The position numbers and the translations under genes are program-made. From assembly GCA_019055375.1 (NCBI GenBank), contig JAHQIW010000148.1:1-64000 (forward strand): a DNA stretch of 64,000 nt. Direction: 5' to 3'. This DNA is from Parelaphostrongylus tenuis. Lineage: Eukaryota > Nematoda > Chromadorea > Rhabditida > Metastrongylidae. This document shows positions 11,851-23,285 of this stretch, piece after piece. The notes beneath the pieces are model-generated. The model did not search any database and was not told where the DNA came from. It saw nothing but the letters and a program-made list of their open reading frames with translations. How positions within the stretch are numbered: position 1 is the first letter of the stretch; every line of letters begins with the position of its first letter.

Positions 11851-13184
11851 GCATAAGAAACGAATTTTGGGTTGTAATACAGCAAACTACTACACTGTAT
11901 TATTGTATTGCATCACTAATGTTCAACAAATACTATCTTTAACACCCCCAAAGCTAATAGAATCAATTTCGGACAAAAGTAATTGTAGAGTCGCCATGGA
12001 TTTAGTTGAGAAATTCAGAAACGGCTGATATCGCGTTTCAATAGCAGCCTTCAGTATTTGTGATGAAACCGGGTAGATCAAATCTGCTGAGAGTATAATA
12101 AAAACATGGAAGGAACACTCAGTTTGAACATGAAAATTCTAGCCAAACATTAGCAGGTTGCTGCCTTACGAAACAAATTAATTTGAAAGATACAGGACAT
12201 GAAAAGGGTTAGTCGGAGAGGTTTTCGGTGGAGTATTGGAACGTAGATAATTGAAAGCCTAATTAAGAAAGGTGTATCAAAAAACACTGTCTGCTTGAGC
12301 GGAATTCAAATCTTCTCAGTGTTTTCACGTATATCCTAAACCGATACCGTCTTTCAACTGACATACTCACCCTGTCGTGAAGTAGTTGTAGTCATTGAGG
12401 TGTTTGCCGAACCTGACGCATATTCACGCTCTTCACACCACCATACACAATATAGTATGATCGGTCAAATATGACAAGAGCAATATGACTCAGCAGTTTT
12501 CCAACTGTACGACACATCCATATTGCGTCGATCCATCAGTAATTGATCTCACACTTATCACTTTGATATATGGCTGTATTGGGTCAGAGTTCTCATGAGA
12601 GCCCCAGAAAAAAGTCATATGCTCAGCGAGTCTCCAGTACGAGAAGAATTTTCTAAGCTATTGTTGCGCGTGACGGACAAAAATGGACTGTTTACTGGTG
12701 CTCAGTCAGTTCAGTCAGCGATCCACAGGACAGAGGTGATACATCTGATGGCCGTACACATTATATTATCATCGCTCAGGTATCGTCATGCAAAATTACT
12801 GCGGTAATTGTTCATCTGTTGGGATCCATGAACATTTATTATTTTTACCTGAGAAATTCATGCAGGAGTAGAAGTAACAAGTGCGGTAACAACAGATTCA
12901 ACGCATGAGTCACTTCAACCCTTTGACAATGACATGGTTCAAAAACAAGCCATCGTTCGTGCTGCGGTGTGGTGGGCAGTTTGTATTACCACGGGCCTTA
13001 ACAGAAATATGGGAATTTGCTTGGAAATTGAGGTTCTAAGGAGACGTTATCATGATTAATTGATGAGATATTACAGATGAGACTTTTATGAAGGATTTCT
13101 AGTAAAAGTAAACCTGTATGTTGAAAAATTAATCATGATTCAACGAATCTGATTTTCTCAATCAAATTACCAAAATGTATATCT

Positions 13185-13560
13185 CATAATCATTATTTGA
13201 GCCAACATGTCATGTGGGCTGCTAATGGGCTCTTGTACAGCCCGATACACGTGTTTCGACCTTGAAATCTCGTCAGTCGGACAAAATCCTTCGTCTTCAG
13301 CCAATCCTCTCGGGAGTCTCAAACTCCTCAACCTCTCGGGAGCGGCGACGAATGATTTACTCGGCATTGCCGCCAAGTGAAAAATCACAAGACCGGCAAT
13401 TCACGACACTCGATTGCTCTTGGCTGATAATTTTGTAATATTAAACCTTTTATTTTGAGTGTTTTATCAGGACCACGGTCGAATTTTAATATATCTAATA
13501 TTTATTATCTGAGCCAGCATGTCATGTGGTCTGTTAATGCCACAATGTAACTGTAACGAG
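13185..13560. repeat. Family C repeat
   Basis: It starts with a ttatttgagccaacatgtc phrase and continues with cgatacacgtgtttcgacc and gtcagtcgg. A second partial copy follows from about 13500. Other copies are at about 23.0-23.28 kb and 26.38-26.7 kb. The common edge sequences suggest a MITE-like family. Confidence 0.55.
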
Positions 13561-14168
13561 CTGCGCTTGTCGCGCGGTCCTGTTCCTTGCCTCTTGAGAA
13601 TCCAACGTCTTTGTCATTGAGTTAAGAAGCGTTTGATAACGCAGTATTCACGATCACTCACTCAAACGTATATTCACTGCAACGCAATTCTACTATGCTG
13701 ATCGATTTCTTACAAGATTATTCATTCAATAACAACAGCAGAACATGAGCAGAAGCACCAACAGATATATCACATGAATCACTCTATGGAACTCATAGTC
13801 ATACATTTCACAGTAGTAATGCTCATACATGGCTAATACAATATGACTAGGATTTTTTGCTATGACACTCATTTGTGTGTACTTGAAGATTTGCAATACC
13901 AATAATAACAACAACAAGAACACTTCAAGAAACATCTGGTCTCACAATCGGATTTGTTAGTATCTTTCGCCTAGGGAATAGTATCTGAAAGTGCGATATG
14001 AAGTCGTTGTTTTTGACAGAGCATACGAATCTGTTTTTTTCAAGGACAAATACGTAAGACCGTTTGTAATGCAACTAAATGTGCTGAACTTTTCCAACAA
14101 TAAGGAGCTTATGTAGAGAAATTCAATGATAGTTGCATACTATCGTGATTATTACCGGCCGTTGATTG

Positions 14169-15462
14169 CTACACAATGTTTCCTTCAATCAATTCGATCT
14201 TTGGTTTCGTTTCCAAAAAGATAATTCTCTTGCGCTTTATCACTTTGTACGACCCGTGTCGCAACTTTTTTTTTCACTGTGCGAGTCTAGCACTTCTAGG
14301 ATTCAAATCATCTCCTCACTTGATTGCGGATTTTGTCTTCTCCATAAATGTCGTAGATTAGTGGTTGAAAACACTGGTTACCTCGCTACCAAATGAAAGA
14401 CGGTTTGGGGCCGAGTGGTTAATGGCAAAGATTATTTTCTTTTTTAGAAAACTACGGAGTAGAAATGTGACAGCGCTCAAAGACATTTTTTGAGCTTATG
14501 ATTTATAGCAATTTCTATGTTTTGAAAACAAAAATTACCCTTATAGCTTTTTCTCGACGTCTTCGCGATGCAATTGCTTCTTTACGAATATATAGGCACA
14601 ATAATAACCAAAGGATCAGTACAACAACAGCTGTTGCACATCCATAAAAAATCTGAAGTAATCTTTTATGAAAAACCTTCAGGAACATCACGTTATTTAG
14701 TAGTCATTGTCACTCACTTTCTCTCTTGTTCGAAAGAACTCATCTGAATAGACGTCGTCTGAAGGTTTCTGAAAAGAAACGGACTAAGACAGTGTTCAAG
14801 GCGAAATGAAATATCGGCGCCGTCGGCGTTATGGAAGTCATATCGTACCCAGTAGTAGTAGCTCGGATTACCCCATGTATACTGTGTGTAGTATTTCCGA
14901 ATGTTCTCAATCAGTATGTCGTTGTAGTTCTTCTCAACACGCTGTTCGCCGTAATGCGTTCTTCCTGAAAAAATTCATCTGTTCAGTGCCATCATAAAGA
15001 GGATTCTAGCATAAAAACTCATCAGCCAGAGCCACAGAGCCAAAGTTATACTTGAAAGGTAGAATTCACGGTTAAGAGTTCTCTTATGAGATATCATTCA
15101 ATGGAGACAGATTTTTCGCTGTATACTCACAATAAGTCACCATATACGGCCATTCATTTTCGGCCTTTCATTGACCGAGTTATTTTTTTCTACTGTGATA
15201 CTGCCATGATTACAACGCACAGAACTTTATTGTTCGAATTTGTTTTCGTTTATCTCTGTAGTCGTTTTTTCATCTCTTAACGATGCATACATATGAAATA
15301 AGAGGATAAAACATGTATGTAGCACTGATCAATCTTTCAGACGCGTTCTGTGTATTCACCTCCATTCGCAACATCGCAGATTTGGCAAAATGTACAAAAG
15401 ATTTTTGAAAGCTCTCGCTGTTGATTATTCTCTGAGGAGCCATATATTACTTCAATATGCAT
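14169..15462 (-). CDS. Small single-pass membrane protein, 167 aa, possibly KCNE/MPS-like
   Basis: Six exons join in phase: 15462-15360, 14964-14849, 14768-14718, 14652-14539, 14373-14320 and 14234-14169. The ATG lies directly after a ttcgcag acceptor, as expected for spliced-leader or cis splicing. Residues 1-90 are polar, with CTFCQIC near 23-29 and an aromatic YYTQYTWGNPSYYYW stretch at about 59-73. Residues 91-112 form one strong transmembrane helix, followed at once by a basic tail (YIRKEAIASRRRREK), which suggests an outside N-terminus and a cytoplasmic C-terminus ending KIELIEGNIV. Size, single helix and basic juxtamembrane tail resemble KCNE/MPS potassium-channel beta subunits, but I see no diagnostic motif. 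The last exon is the least certain: a shifted acceptor would give a shorter end. Confidence 0.6.
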
Positions 15463-15539
15463 CTGCGAAGGTGAATGAATGCAAATCTGACATCTACAGT
15501 TACTCGCGGTGGCCAACCGACGTGTCATGTCAGTGCAAT

Positions 15540-15558
15540 TAGCCCCCCCCCCCCCCCT
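15540..15558. repeat. C homopolymer
   Basis: Run of about 16 C in an otherwise ordinary region between the membrane-protein gene and a family E repeat. It is a likely site of assembly or sequencing length error. Confidence 0.8.
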
Positions 15559-15889
15559 TCCCCTCCTATCCCTCCCAAACAAGTTTGGAACCAATTCGTC
15601 CACCTAGGTTGTATAGCAGGTAAGCTTTAGAAGTGAATCGAATTGTTGACTCATGTATGTGTCGTGGACACCTCTGACCACTATGCCACTTGCGCACTTC
15701 GAACACATTTTTTTTTGTTTTATATGATGCATCATCACATTCATGTGCTTCTTACACTCTATTCTTTCCCTCTCATTGATCGCCCACAAAGGTCAGCAAT
15801 TACTTCGCATGTTCAATGCAGTCTATCAAAATGCTTAGAGCCTTTTCTCGGTTACTACGTTGGACTGAGACTACATTGAGACTATATTG

Positions 15890-16420
15890 AATGTTTTGGG
15901 CGATGTTTAAAAACAATCGATGACATGTATCTTCACATGCTCACCACCAGATGTAATCCTTCTACTGAAAAAGCGGTGATAATTCAATATCCTGTGCTAT
16001 CATCATAAATAACGTCTCCCCATCTCTGCCATAAAGTAGGATTTAGTATTACTCGAAATCTCTAGTGTTTTACTGCCTTTAATCGAATGTGACGTTACGA
16101 TGTTCCATTATGCATTTAAGAGAACTGAGTGCTAAACAAAGGTACGACCTCAGACGGAAGTCGAACTCGCATTTCATCCATACCGGAGACGCGTGCTACT
16201 ACCACTGCGCCACCGAGATACATTTGCACCACCACTTGTTTTCATATCTCGCCACCACTCATTCTTCAATATCTCTATGATAGCTGTTAGCCATCAACCT
16301 TTAACAGGTTTCATCGGATATGCGATTTTTCTTCATAAACCTAGCGGGCGACACTGCCGAAAGGTATGTATGGCTCTGATGTACCCACCTCGAAAAGGCT
16401 CTCAACATTCTCACTGACGA
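15890..16420. repeat. Family E foldback with an internal tRNA-like unit
   Basis: The arms at 15895-16080 and 16380-16450 share the phrases attgaatgttttgggcg/gaatgttcaaagcgaggttt, as in the elements at 4.2 and 21.9 kb. Between them, about 16150-16225 reads on the minus strand as a tRNA-like sequence with a gttcgac-type T-loop and a gtggtagcacgcgtctcc D/anticodon region. The same unit recurs at about 58.98-59.06 kb. Confidence 0.45.
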
Positions 16421-16936
16421 TATTGAATGTTCAAAGCGAGGTTTAAAAACAGTCGTTGAGATGGATTTCTTCTTCACATGGTGTTTTAGGCTGCTTGAAT
16501 ATTTTGTCTTCTTAGAATGTCGCATAATGCTGGTTGAGTCGATTCTTCGAACGATTCTAAAAATAGTCGAGGCAAGGCGTTTCCTTGTGGATTCCAAAAG
16601 AGCACTGAACGAGAAGATTGATGCGGAACCTTGCTTCCTCTTAAGCTGATCGCCTTACCATCCTTCTTCCCGAATGCATATTTGATTTATACGATAGCTT
16701 GTCAGAGTTGACTGGTATAGTGAATCCACCTTTTACCAGTCAGACACATCTGATGCCAACTTCCGGAGTCCATAGGGATGGCGACCTTGGTGGGACCTGG
16801 ACGTGGGTTCGTATCAACGACAGACCCAGTGTGTATTACATAGCTCCTAGCAACCTAATGTAAGCAACCAATGCACTACCAGTTGTTACAACTCAAACGT
16901 TGATACATTTCTCAGCCTACTAATCGTTTTTCATAG

Positions 16937-19900
16937 ATTTCAAACGGTTCAACACAGAGTGTGCAGCAAACTGTTCACCGTGAACTTATCAAAATACGTC
17001 GTGTCTTGGTATACCACTCGTTTTGAGTTCAATGGAGTTTAGAGCTCTTTTACAGCACTATGCATACTCATTCGATAGCTAATTTGAAGGGGGTCGAAGC
17101 AGAGAGGGTGTGAAAAAAGAATACTCTCTGCACTCAAAAAATTACGCAAGCACTTTTTTTAAAAGCTTATATACCGACAGTTTGACTAACATTTGGCTAT
17201 CATTTTATTTCAGTCGTTATGACAATTCGTGGTTACTATGTCGAAGGTGGCACAGGCATTATAAGCGATAGCTGAAAAGTGTTTCTATATTAAACCTTAA
17301 TAAACTACATCAAATAAGCGTACATATCGTTCATAATCACTGGGCGATTCATCAGTGTATCTCTTAAAGTTCTCTCTTATTTATAACCCGTCATTTTTTT
17401 CAGTTATCGGGAAGTATATCTAGTCTGAAGAAACCAGCAAGTTTATGGTGCTGCGATAATTGCTCGTATTCGATTGGGCCAGATTGGGACAAATTGGTGC
17501 CCTCGAATGTGCTGAATCTAGATGTTTATGAGCTTCTCGCCACAGTAGCATTCGGTAAACAGAATCTTGCGAGATATTCATGTTAGGCTACATTATGCTT
17601 TTCTCACCTGAAATAACTTCAACTTCACGCGGTTCACCTTTGCATACGTCAAAACAGTTCACGGGCATTATTTTATCCTAAATTCGCAATTTTTACTTTA
17701 TAAATTCAGATAAATCAGCTCTGAAATTGTTATTGTCGCCTATAAGGAAAATGTAACCTTTCTGAGAACGTAGCACCAAGGACCTTGGACATTTGACGTT
17801 ATCATTAATGGATGCTTCGGGGAGAGCTCTACTCTCCGACATTTACTGTGAAGCATAACTTCCTCTGCCTTTGTCATACTGGAAATAAAAAAATATTAGA
17901 AACATTTGGAATTTTATTTCTTCACCTCTTTACATTTTTCGAAAATTACTGTAAAGTGAAGGTCGCTATAAATCTCCTCGTAGAATATCTAAGTTAAACA
18001 CTTCAAAAATCTGTCCGTAATCTGATGGATTTCTTCTAAATGAAATTCCTCACTTGAAATTTTATTTGTTTACAAAAGTGATTCCATATATTACTATTTG
18101 ACTTTGCTTGTGCATTACTCGATGACATGTATCTGTCACTCACGAAAGTCTACAGACGTGTGTATGGCATTTGCTGTTCTAAAGGAATTCATCTTCATGA
18201 CCATTGAATCCTAGTCGCGTTGCTTCTTCTCAAAATCTTGAAATGACTTTTTTGCGCGTTTCCAAATGTTCACCACAACCAGTCATTGAACTCTGTGAAT
18301 CAGACGGAGTTTTACCAAGAGAAGGCTGCTATCAACTTGACAAATCCAAAAGGACAAAAGGACAAAGGGACCAAAAGGAAAACGGGCTGTTTGACTTGGA
18401 TTGACTGGATACAGGGTAGTGCTCAACCAAAAAAAGATGCGCTAAGTAACATATGGTTGAACACGAGAAACGTTCTGGCTCAATCACCTTACCAACATTC
18501 TCTTGCGTGGAAAACCCTAGCTTCATTATCTCCCAGATTAGGAGGAGATTCGACTCTACCAGCATTCTGCGACATTCATGAGGAAGACGAACTACGCGGC
18601 AGCCAAAATATCACGCAGTGTTCGAAGAGCTTTGTGGACGATAAATGCGAGGAAGTCAATCGAGTGCAGAATGTGGTGAGATCCGCATAGTACACATCAT
18701 GATGATTCTTGTTAAAACAATGTAAATTTGGTACGTAATACACATAGTTATCAGTAAGCTTCACCAGTGTTTTTCTGAATATTGAAGCATCACCTCCATA
18801 CTAAGTAGATACCAGCGCTTGTTTAATTTGATTAGTAGTCATTATCCATCAAGGTCATTGAATACTTGCGCCAGGGTTCAGAACGTGCTCGGAGATTTTG
18901 ATAATGTCTATGAACATCCCTGAATGCCAGCAGATTCAATCTTTTCTGAAACCTCCGGTTAGGTGTGGTAATGCCCTTTTAAGTCTTGCAAATTGTACTT
19001 GACTTTTCGGACATTCTATCATCATGCCAAAATGATGGAAGGTTTGGGGAGGGGTCGAACTCATTAGTCGGCATCACTAGACCTACAATACTCGCATCAT
19101 TTCTTGAATAATCGCTATATTAATAGGAAGCAATAATGATATTAACAATAATAATAATAATAATAACAATAATAACAATAGCTTTGGTGATGATGATAGT
19201 GAACAATATGAGGAGGGTGCTTGGCTAGAGAATTGTGAAATCTAAACGCCGAACTTTCCTCATTTGGTCGTCCTTCACATTTCATTGTTTGACTGTGATC
19301 TACTCATCACGAATCTGCTGCCCACACAAAAATTTTGAACTGTTGTATGTACAAAAAGCTGTACTTAAGTTGGTAATGCTCCAGTTCACTCGGCTTTTCT
19401 TCCAGATTCTTAATAATCGTGTCGTAGACATCTCTCCAAACCAAACAGCTCTCGCCGGCAATGTTATGATTTCGGTCACCTTGAGAACAAATGTTATAAG
19501 GAACAAGATAACCATAAATCATCATATAAGCTAAATTATCCAGCACGTTTTTCTTCTGTAGGTTTTTTATATCTTGAACCAAGATGAGATTGAATACCTA
19601 GGTAGGTGTAGGTTGCCATGTCCTCTTGCAAAACGCAGTCAGCTCCTGAAAACCTTTCATTGTTGTTTGATAATAGTGGTCTATGAGAGAGATGATACTC
19701 GGGAATTCTTGTCATTTCTTTAATTAAGATAGTTTGCAAGATTTCTTATTTTATTTAGACCGCTTCTCTAGCTGTATGGATGGTTGCAATGTTCTTAAGT
19801 GGCACCCAAATCCAGAAGAAAATCTGAAGATGCATGAGGATGTTAAATGCAGAATTGCTGGAATCTACATATTGTATTAAATAGGTTCATGCAAATAAAA

Positions 19901-20103
19901 ATTCTGAATATTTTATCGGTATTCATAATTTCTTCCAGTAGTTTACGGTCTCTGTGGCTGGGTGTTCACATCATATACGGGGAAATACTACACAGAACTG
20001 TGATCCAAAAACCAGCAGAAATTCAACAATTTTGTTTGAATCTCCAGTTAACAGTAAACCAGCTTTGACACTACTCGTAAAATGGCACCGACACACTAAC
20101 TAG
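16937..20103 (+). CDS. Unrecognised multi-exon gene, structure unresolved
   Basis: Exon-like segments with nematode splice signals: 16937-17008 (HRVCSKLFTVNLSKYVVS), 17214-17246 (RYDNSWLLCR), 17404 or 17424 to 17554 (SLWCCDNCSYSIGPDW, donor gtaaac), 18283-18675, 18882-18957 (TCSEILIMSMNIPECQQ), 19406-19492 (VVDISPNQTALAGNV), a segment from 19759 (FSSCMDGCNVLKWHPN) and 19942-20103 (FTVSVAGCSHHIRGNT to a stop). Several junctions agree in phase (first to third; fifth to sixth). In 18283-18675 two frames both look coding: one cysteine-rich (IELCESDGVLPREGCYQL) that stops at about 18403, and one open to 18675 with a donor. Recurrent cysteines and N-glycosylation-like NQT/NTT sites suggest a secreted or extracellular product. 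No family is recognised. Confidence 0.4.
19139..19186. repeat. AAT trinucleotide repeat
   Basis: Interrupted (AAT)n/(AAC)n tract inside the presumed intron of the plus-strand gene. Confidence 0.8.
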
Positions 20104-20254
20104 CAGGTCTGGAATGTGAAAATAAGTTATAAGAGCCCCAAAGCAGCTTCCGAAACTTGAAACTTCAAGAAAGAAAAATTGTGCACATTAGTCAAAATAC
20201 TAGGCTGAGAAAAATTCTGGGGGATCTTTAAAGTTTAATTTTTTGACATCTTTG

Positions 20255-20860
20255 TAGAGCTTTTGTTGAGAGTTTATTATATATATATACTATATACATA
20301 TATACTTGACTTGTTTAATAATTTCCGCTTCAAAATGTCTATGAAACAGTACGATTTGCATGTGTTGATCAGTCATTATTGGAGAAAAGGTTTTAATATC
20401 TTAAAGCCGCCGATGAGAACAATCAGGGTGAAGGCACTCGTACGGATACAAAATCGACACTGCGTAGATGGTTCAAGAGATTCAAAAGAGGCAGTTTTGA
20501 TCTCGAAGACATGCCTCAGTCAATTGACCAAGGGCAAGTTTGAAAAGTTGAACAGCGTCGAAGTTCTTCCGTACCCTGCCTGCTATCCAGACCTGCTCCA
20601 TTCGAATGAGCCTCTTTCGATCAAGAAAAACTTTTTGAAAGGCCGTCAGTTTGAATCATTTGATGAAGTTAAAGAAGTACGTTAAGAGTTCATCAATTTG
20701 AAGGAGCCGGATTGGCAATTTGAGCAGATTCGGAATTTTGCAGAGCGATGGCGGAATGTTGCGGACAACGGTGGTTTACCTTTGAAGAGCAGTAATTGTT
20801 GTTTTTGTTGTTAATCTGCGAGTAAGAACAAAACTTAAAACTGAAAACGAAACTGTAAAC
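20255..20860 (+). mobile_element. Decayed mariner-like transposon
   Basis: Frames broken by shifts give mariner transposase pieces in order: an N-terminal part (MSMKQYDLHVLISHYW), a linker (WFKRFKRGSFDLEDMPQS, about 20468-20520), and the C-terminal catalytic-domain tail (VEVLPYPACYPDLLHSNEP, then FLKGRQFESFDEVKEV, about 20560-20685). Internal deletion has removed much of the catalytic core. It is inactive. Confidence 0.7.
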
Positions 20861-20879
20861 GGAATGTCTATATAATCTG

Positions 20880-21075
20880 ATTACATTCTGAGCTTTTCAT
20901 GAAGTCTGTAATGGAATTTATACAGTGCTAAACACGTGTTTCGGCATTGAAGCCTCAGCAGCAGCACGGTGTCTATCGCTTCAACCAATTCGTTGAAAGG
21001 GGCTAAATGCCATAAGAGCCTGATGAGAGGCTCAAGAGACTATATCAGATTATATACTGTTTTCAGCCAAGTCTA
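20880..21075. repeat. Family B repeat inserted in mariner-like sequence
   Basis: Contains gtgctaaacacgtgtttcgg and ends near 21060 with a partial inverse of its start (tatataatctgattac / atatcagattatatac). Sequence after it (21090-21200) resembles the 3' end of the mariner just upstream, so the repeat may have landed in a mariner tail. A related copy is at about 34.2-34.64 kb. Confidence 0.5.
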
Positions 21076-21464
21076 TAAAATCAGTCAAATGTAGAGGTGT
21101 GAAAGATCTACACTTTGAAGAATAGTTATTGTTGTTTCTGTTGGTAATTTACGCCTAGAGACGAAACTTTCCAGATTTTTCCAGAACTTTTTGCTAAACT
21201 CTGTACATGAAATTTTTTTATTTCTGGCTATAAAGTTTAAGTCGTATTCATAGTAGCATCTATTTAGCTCTATCGTTTTGTCAACAATTGATGGCATACA
21301 CTATTACGCCATTGTTCAGTGTGGTGATGTGCTGTACATTCCTCCATGTTTTCGCCCATGTTACTCACCGCCTGCGTATGCGTCAAGTTGTCCAGGAAAG
21401 CCGATTTGTTCAGTTTCGCCATAACGGATCGACCCCCATCAGCGGAACATTATTTCGCATTTTA

Positions 21465-22110
21465 CTCACTATAAATCCATCTCATCGACTGTTTTTGAAA
21501 CCGCGTTATAAACATTCAATATATTGTGTAAGAACAATCAATTGAAATTCAATTATTTGACCGCCTCTTGCGGTGTTATGGTCTTACAATATACCGAATA
21601 ATGTGAAGTGCTGTGCAAAAACGTTTGTCCAGCCGGGACTCGGACCCAGATCTCAATCTTTCCAGGAGCGTATGCTAACCGTTGCACCACCGACGCTACC
21701 GGGAAGAGTGAGGTCTGGGTTCGAATCCCGGCTGACACAAACGTTTTTGCACAACACTCCACATTATTGAGTATATTGTAAGACCATCACACTGCAAGGG
21801 CGGTCAAAGAAATAAATTTCAATGGATTATTCTTACGCAATATATTGAATGTTTATAGCGCTGGTTTCAAAAAAGTCGATGAGATGGATTCATACATATT
21901 TACCACCAGCCGCAATCCACCGATTGGAAGAAATGGTGATGACAGAATACCATGTGATATCCCCTAACGCCTTCCCCATCCCTGCTACATAGTAGGGTTT
22001 AGTATAGGGCGTGGGCCACTGATGAAGAGGACGATGCTTCCACAGCGCACGTATGGCTTTGGTGTAACAATTTCGGTAAAGTTTTGAACATTTTTACAGG
22101 ATATATTAAC
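21465..22110. repeat. Large foldback with tRNA-like arms
   Basis: The palindrome spans about 21465-21895. The outer arms carry aaacattcaatatattg and its inverse; the inner arms carry the gaccgcctcttgcgg and gcaagggcggtc blocks. In the centre, two tRNA-like units face each other (gtgcaaaaacgtttg in both arms). Family E sequence continues to about 22110 (gaggacgatgcttccacagc). It has the same architecture as 4.2-5.2 kb and the insertion at 57.85 kb. Confidence 0.65.
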
Positions 22111-22609
22111 TCGCTATATTTTTACGACTAAGTATACGGTTTTCGGACGCATCCGAATAGTTATTGATCAGTAGTACAGAAGTGAACTTCATCTATATCG
22201 CCATGGACTTTTCATCTAGTCCCTCTAAACAGTTTATCAATCACCGGCAGCAACGTTAGTTCCTGATCTCCGTTTCAACCGATATGCTATGTTTGCCTCA
22301 ATGCCAGTGCTAGTCTGTTATGGCAACGAGTTCTTATGACATCAAGAAAGCGAAACATTTGTTCTCACAGGTGCAAACCTCACTTTTTCACGCAACATTT
22401 GACTTTGGTTTATCCATAACTATCTAACGAGCCACGTTCGCCTCCGGTGAAAACGGAAACAATTTGAAGTTTGAAAATTCATAGGGAAGAGCAAGAATAT
22501 TCATTTGTTACCGCAGTGGCTGTCTCAGCGCCTAATACTAGGTTGAGGAAGATTATTCGACACCCACGAAAAATTGAATTTTTGTGCTTGTTATACACAG
22601 TGTCGGTTA

Positions 22610-23000
22610 TTATAAATTCATGGGAATACCTAAGGAATTTTTTCATATGAAAGCAGCTGAACCGAGTCTACGATGCATTAAAGGAAAAGTACCCCACACT
22701 AATTCGTCGAAATCGCGCGCTGTCAGTGTCCCACACCTCACACCGCAAAGAAGACTAAAATCTGGATGAACTGGAGAGAGTTGAGGTCTTGCCACACTCA
22801 ATCTACAGTCCAGATGCTGCGTTGTCCGATTATGGTCCAGTTCAGCTCGATGAAACATTTCCTGCGTGGACACCGATTCGAGACAGTTGATTAAGTTGAA
22901 AAGACATGTCAGGAGGTTTTGATTTAAAACGCAATTAGTGGTATTTTGAGCAGATCTGGAAGCTTGCAGATCGTTGCAAAGAATTGTGGATAATGATTGG
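22610..23000 (+). mobile_element. Mariner-like fragment
   Basis: Degraded plus-strand frames contain VEVLPHS-type catalytic-domain sequence (about 22779-22830), then a tail matching the ends of other copies (cagatcgttgcaaagaattg). A family C repeat follows directly at 23005. Only the 3' half is present. Confidence 0.55.
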
Positions 23001-23004
23001 CTTT

Positions 23005-23285
23005 ACATTACTATTTGAGCCAACTGTCATATGGTCGGTAAGGCTCTTGTAGAGCCGATACACGTGTTTCATCCTTACAGACTCGTCAGTCGGCAGAACC
23101 CGTCGTCTTTCGATCTTTTTGATAGTCAGTTCTCTCGGAGACTGCTCTCCCTGAGGGAGATATCGAAGATGAACGTTTTACACTGAAGTAAATTTTCACT
23201 ACTTATTGACTGGATCTACTGAAATTTGAGCGTGGTCTTAATAAAACACTCGAATAAAGGTATGAGATGATTATCTTATATAAAA
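23005..23285. repeat. Family C repeat
   Basis: Begins tactatttgagccaactgtc and contains gatacacgtgtttcatcc and cgtcagtcgg, matching 13.2 and 26.4 kb. From here to 25.25 kb I see no other supported feature, apart from tRNA-box-like phrases near 24.53-24.60 and 24.88-24.96 kb. Confidence 0.55.
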
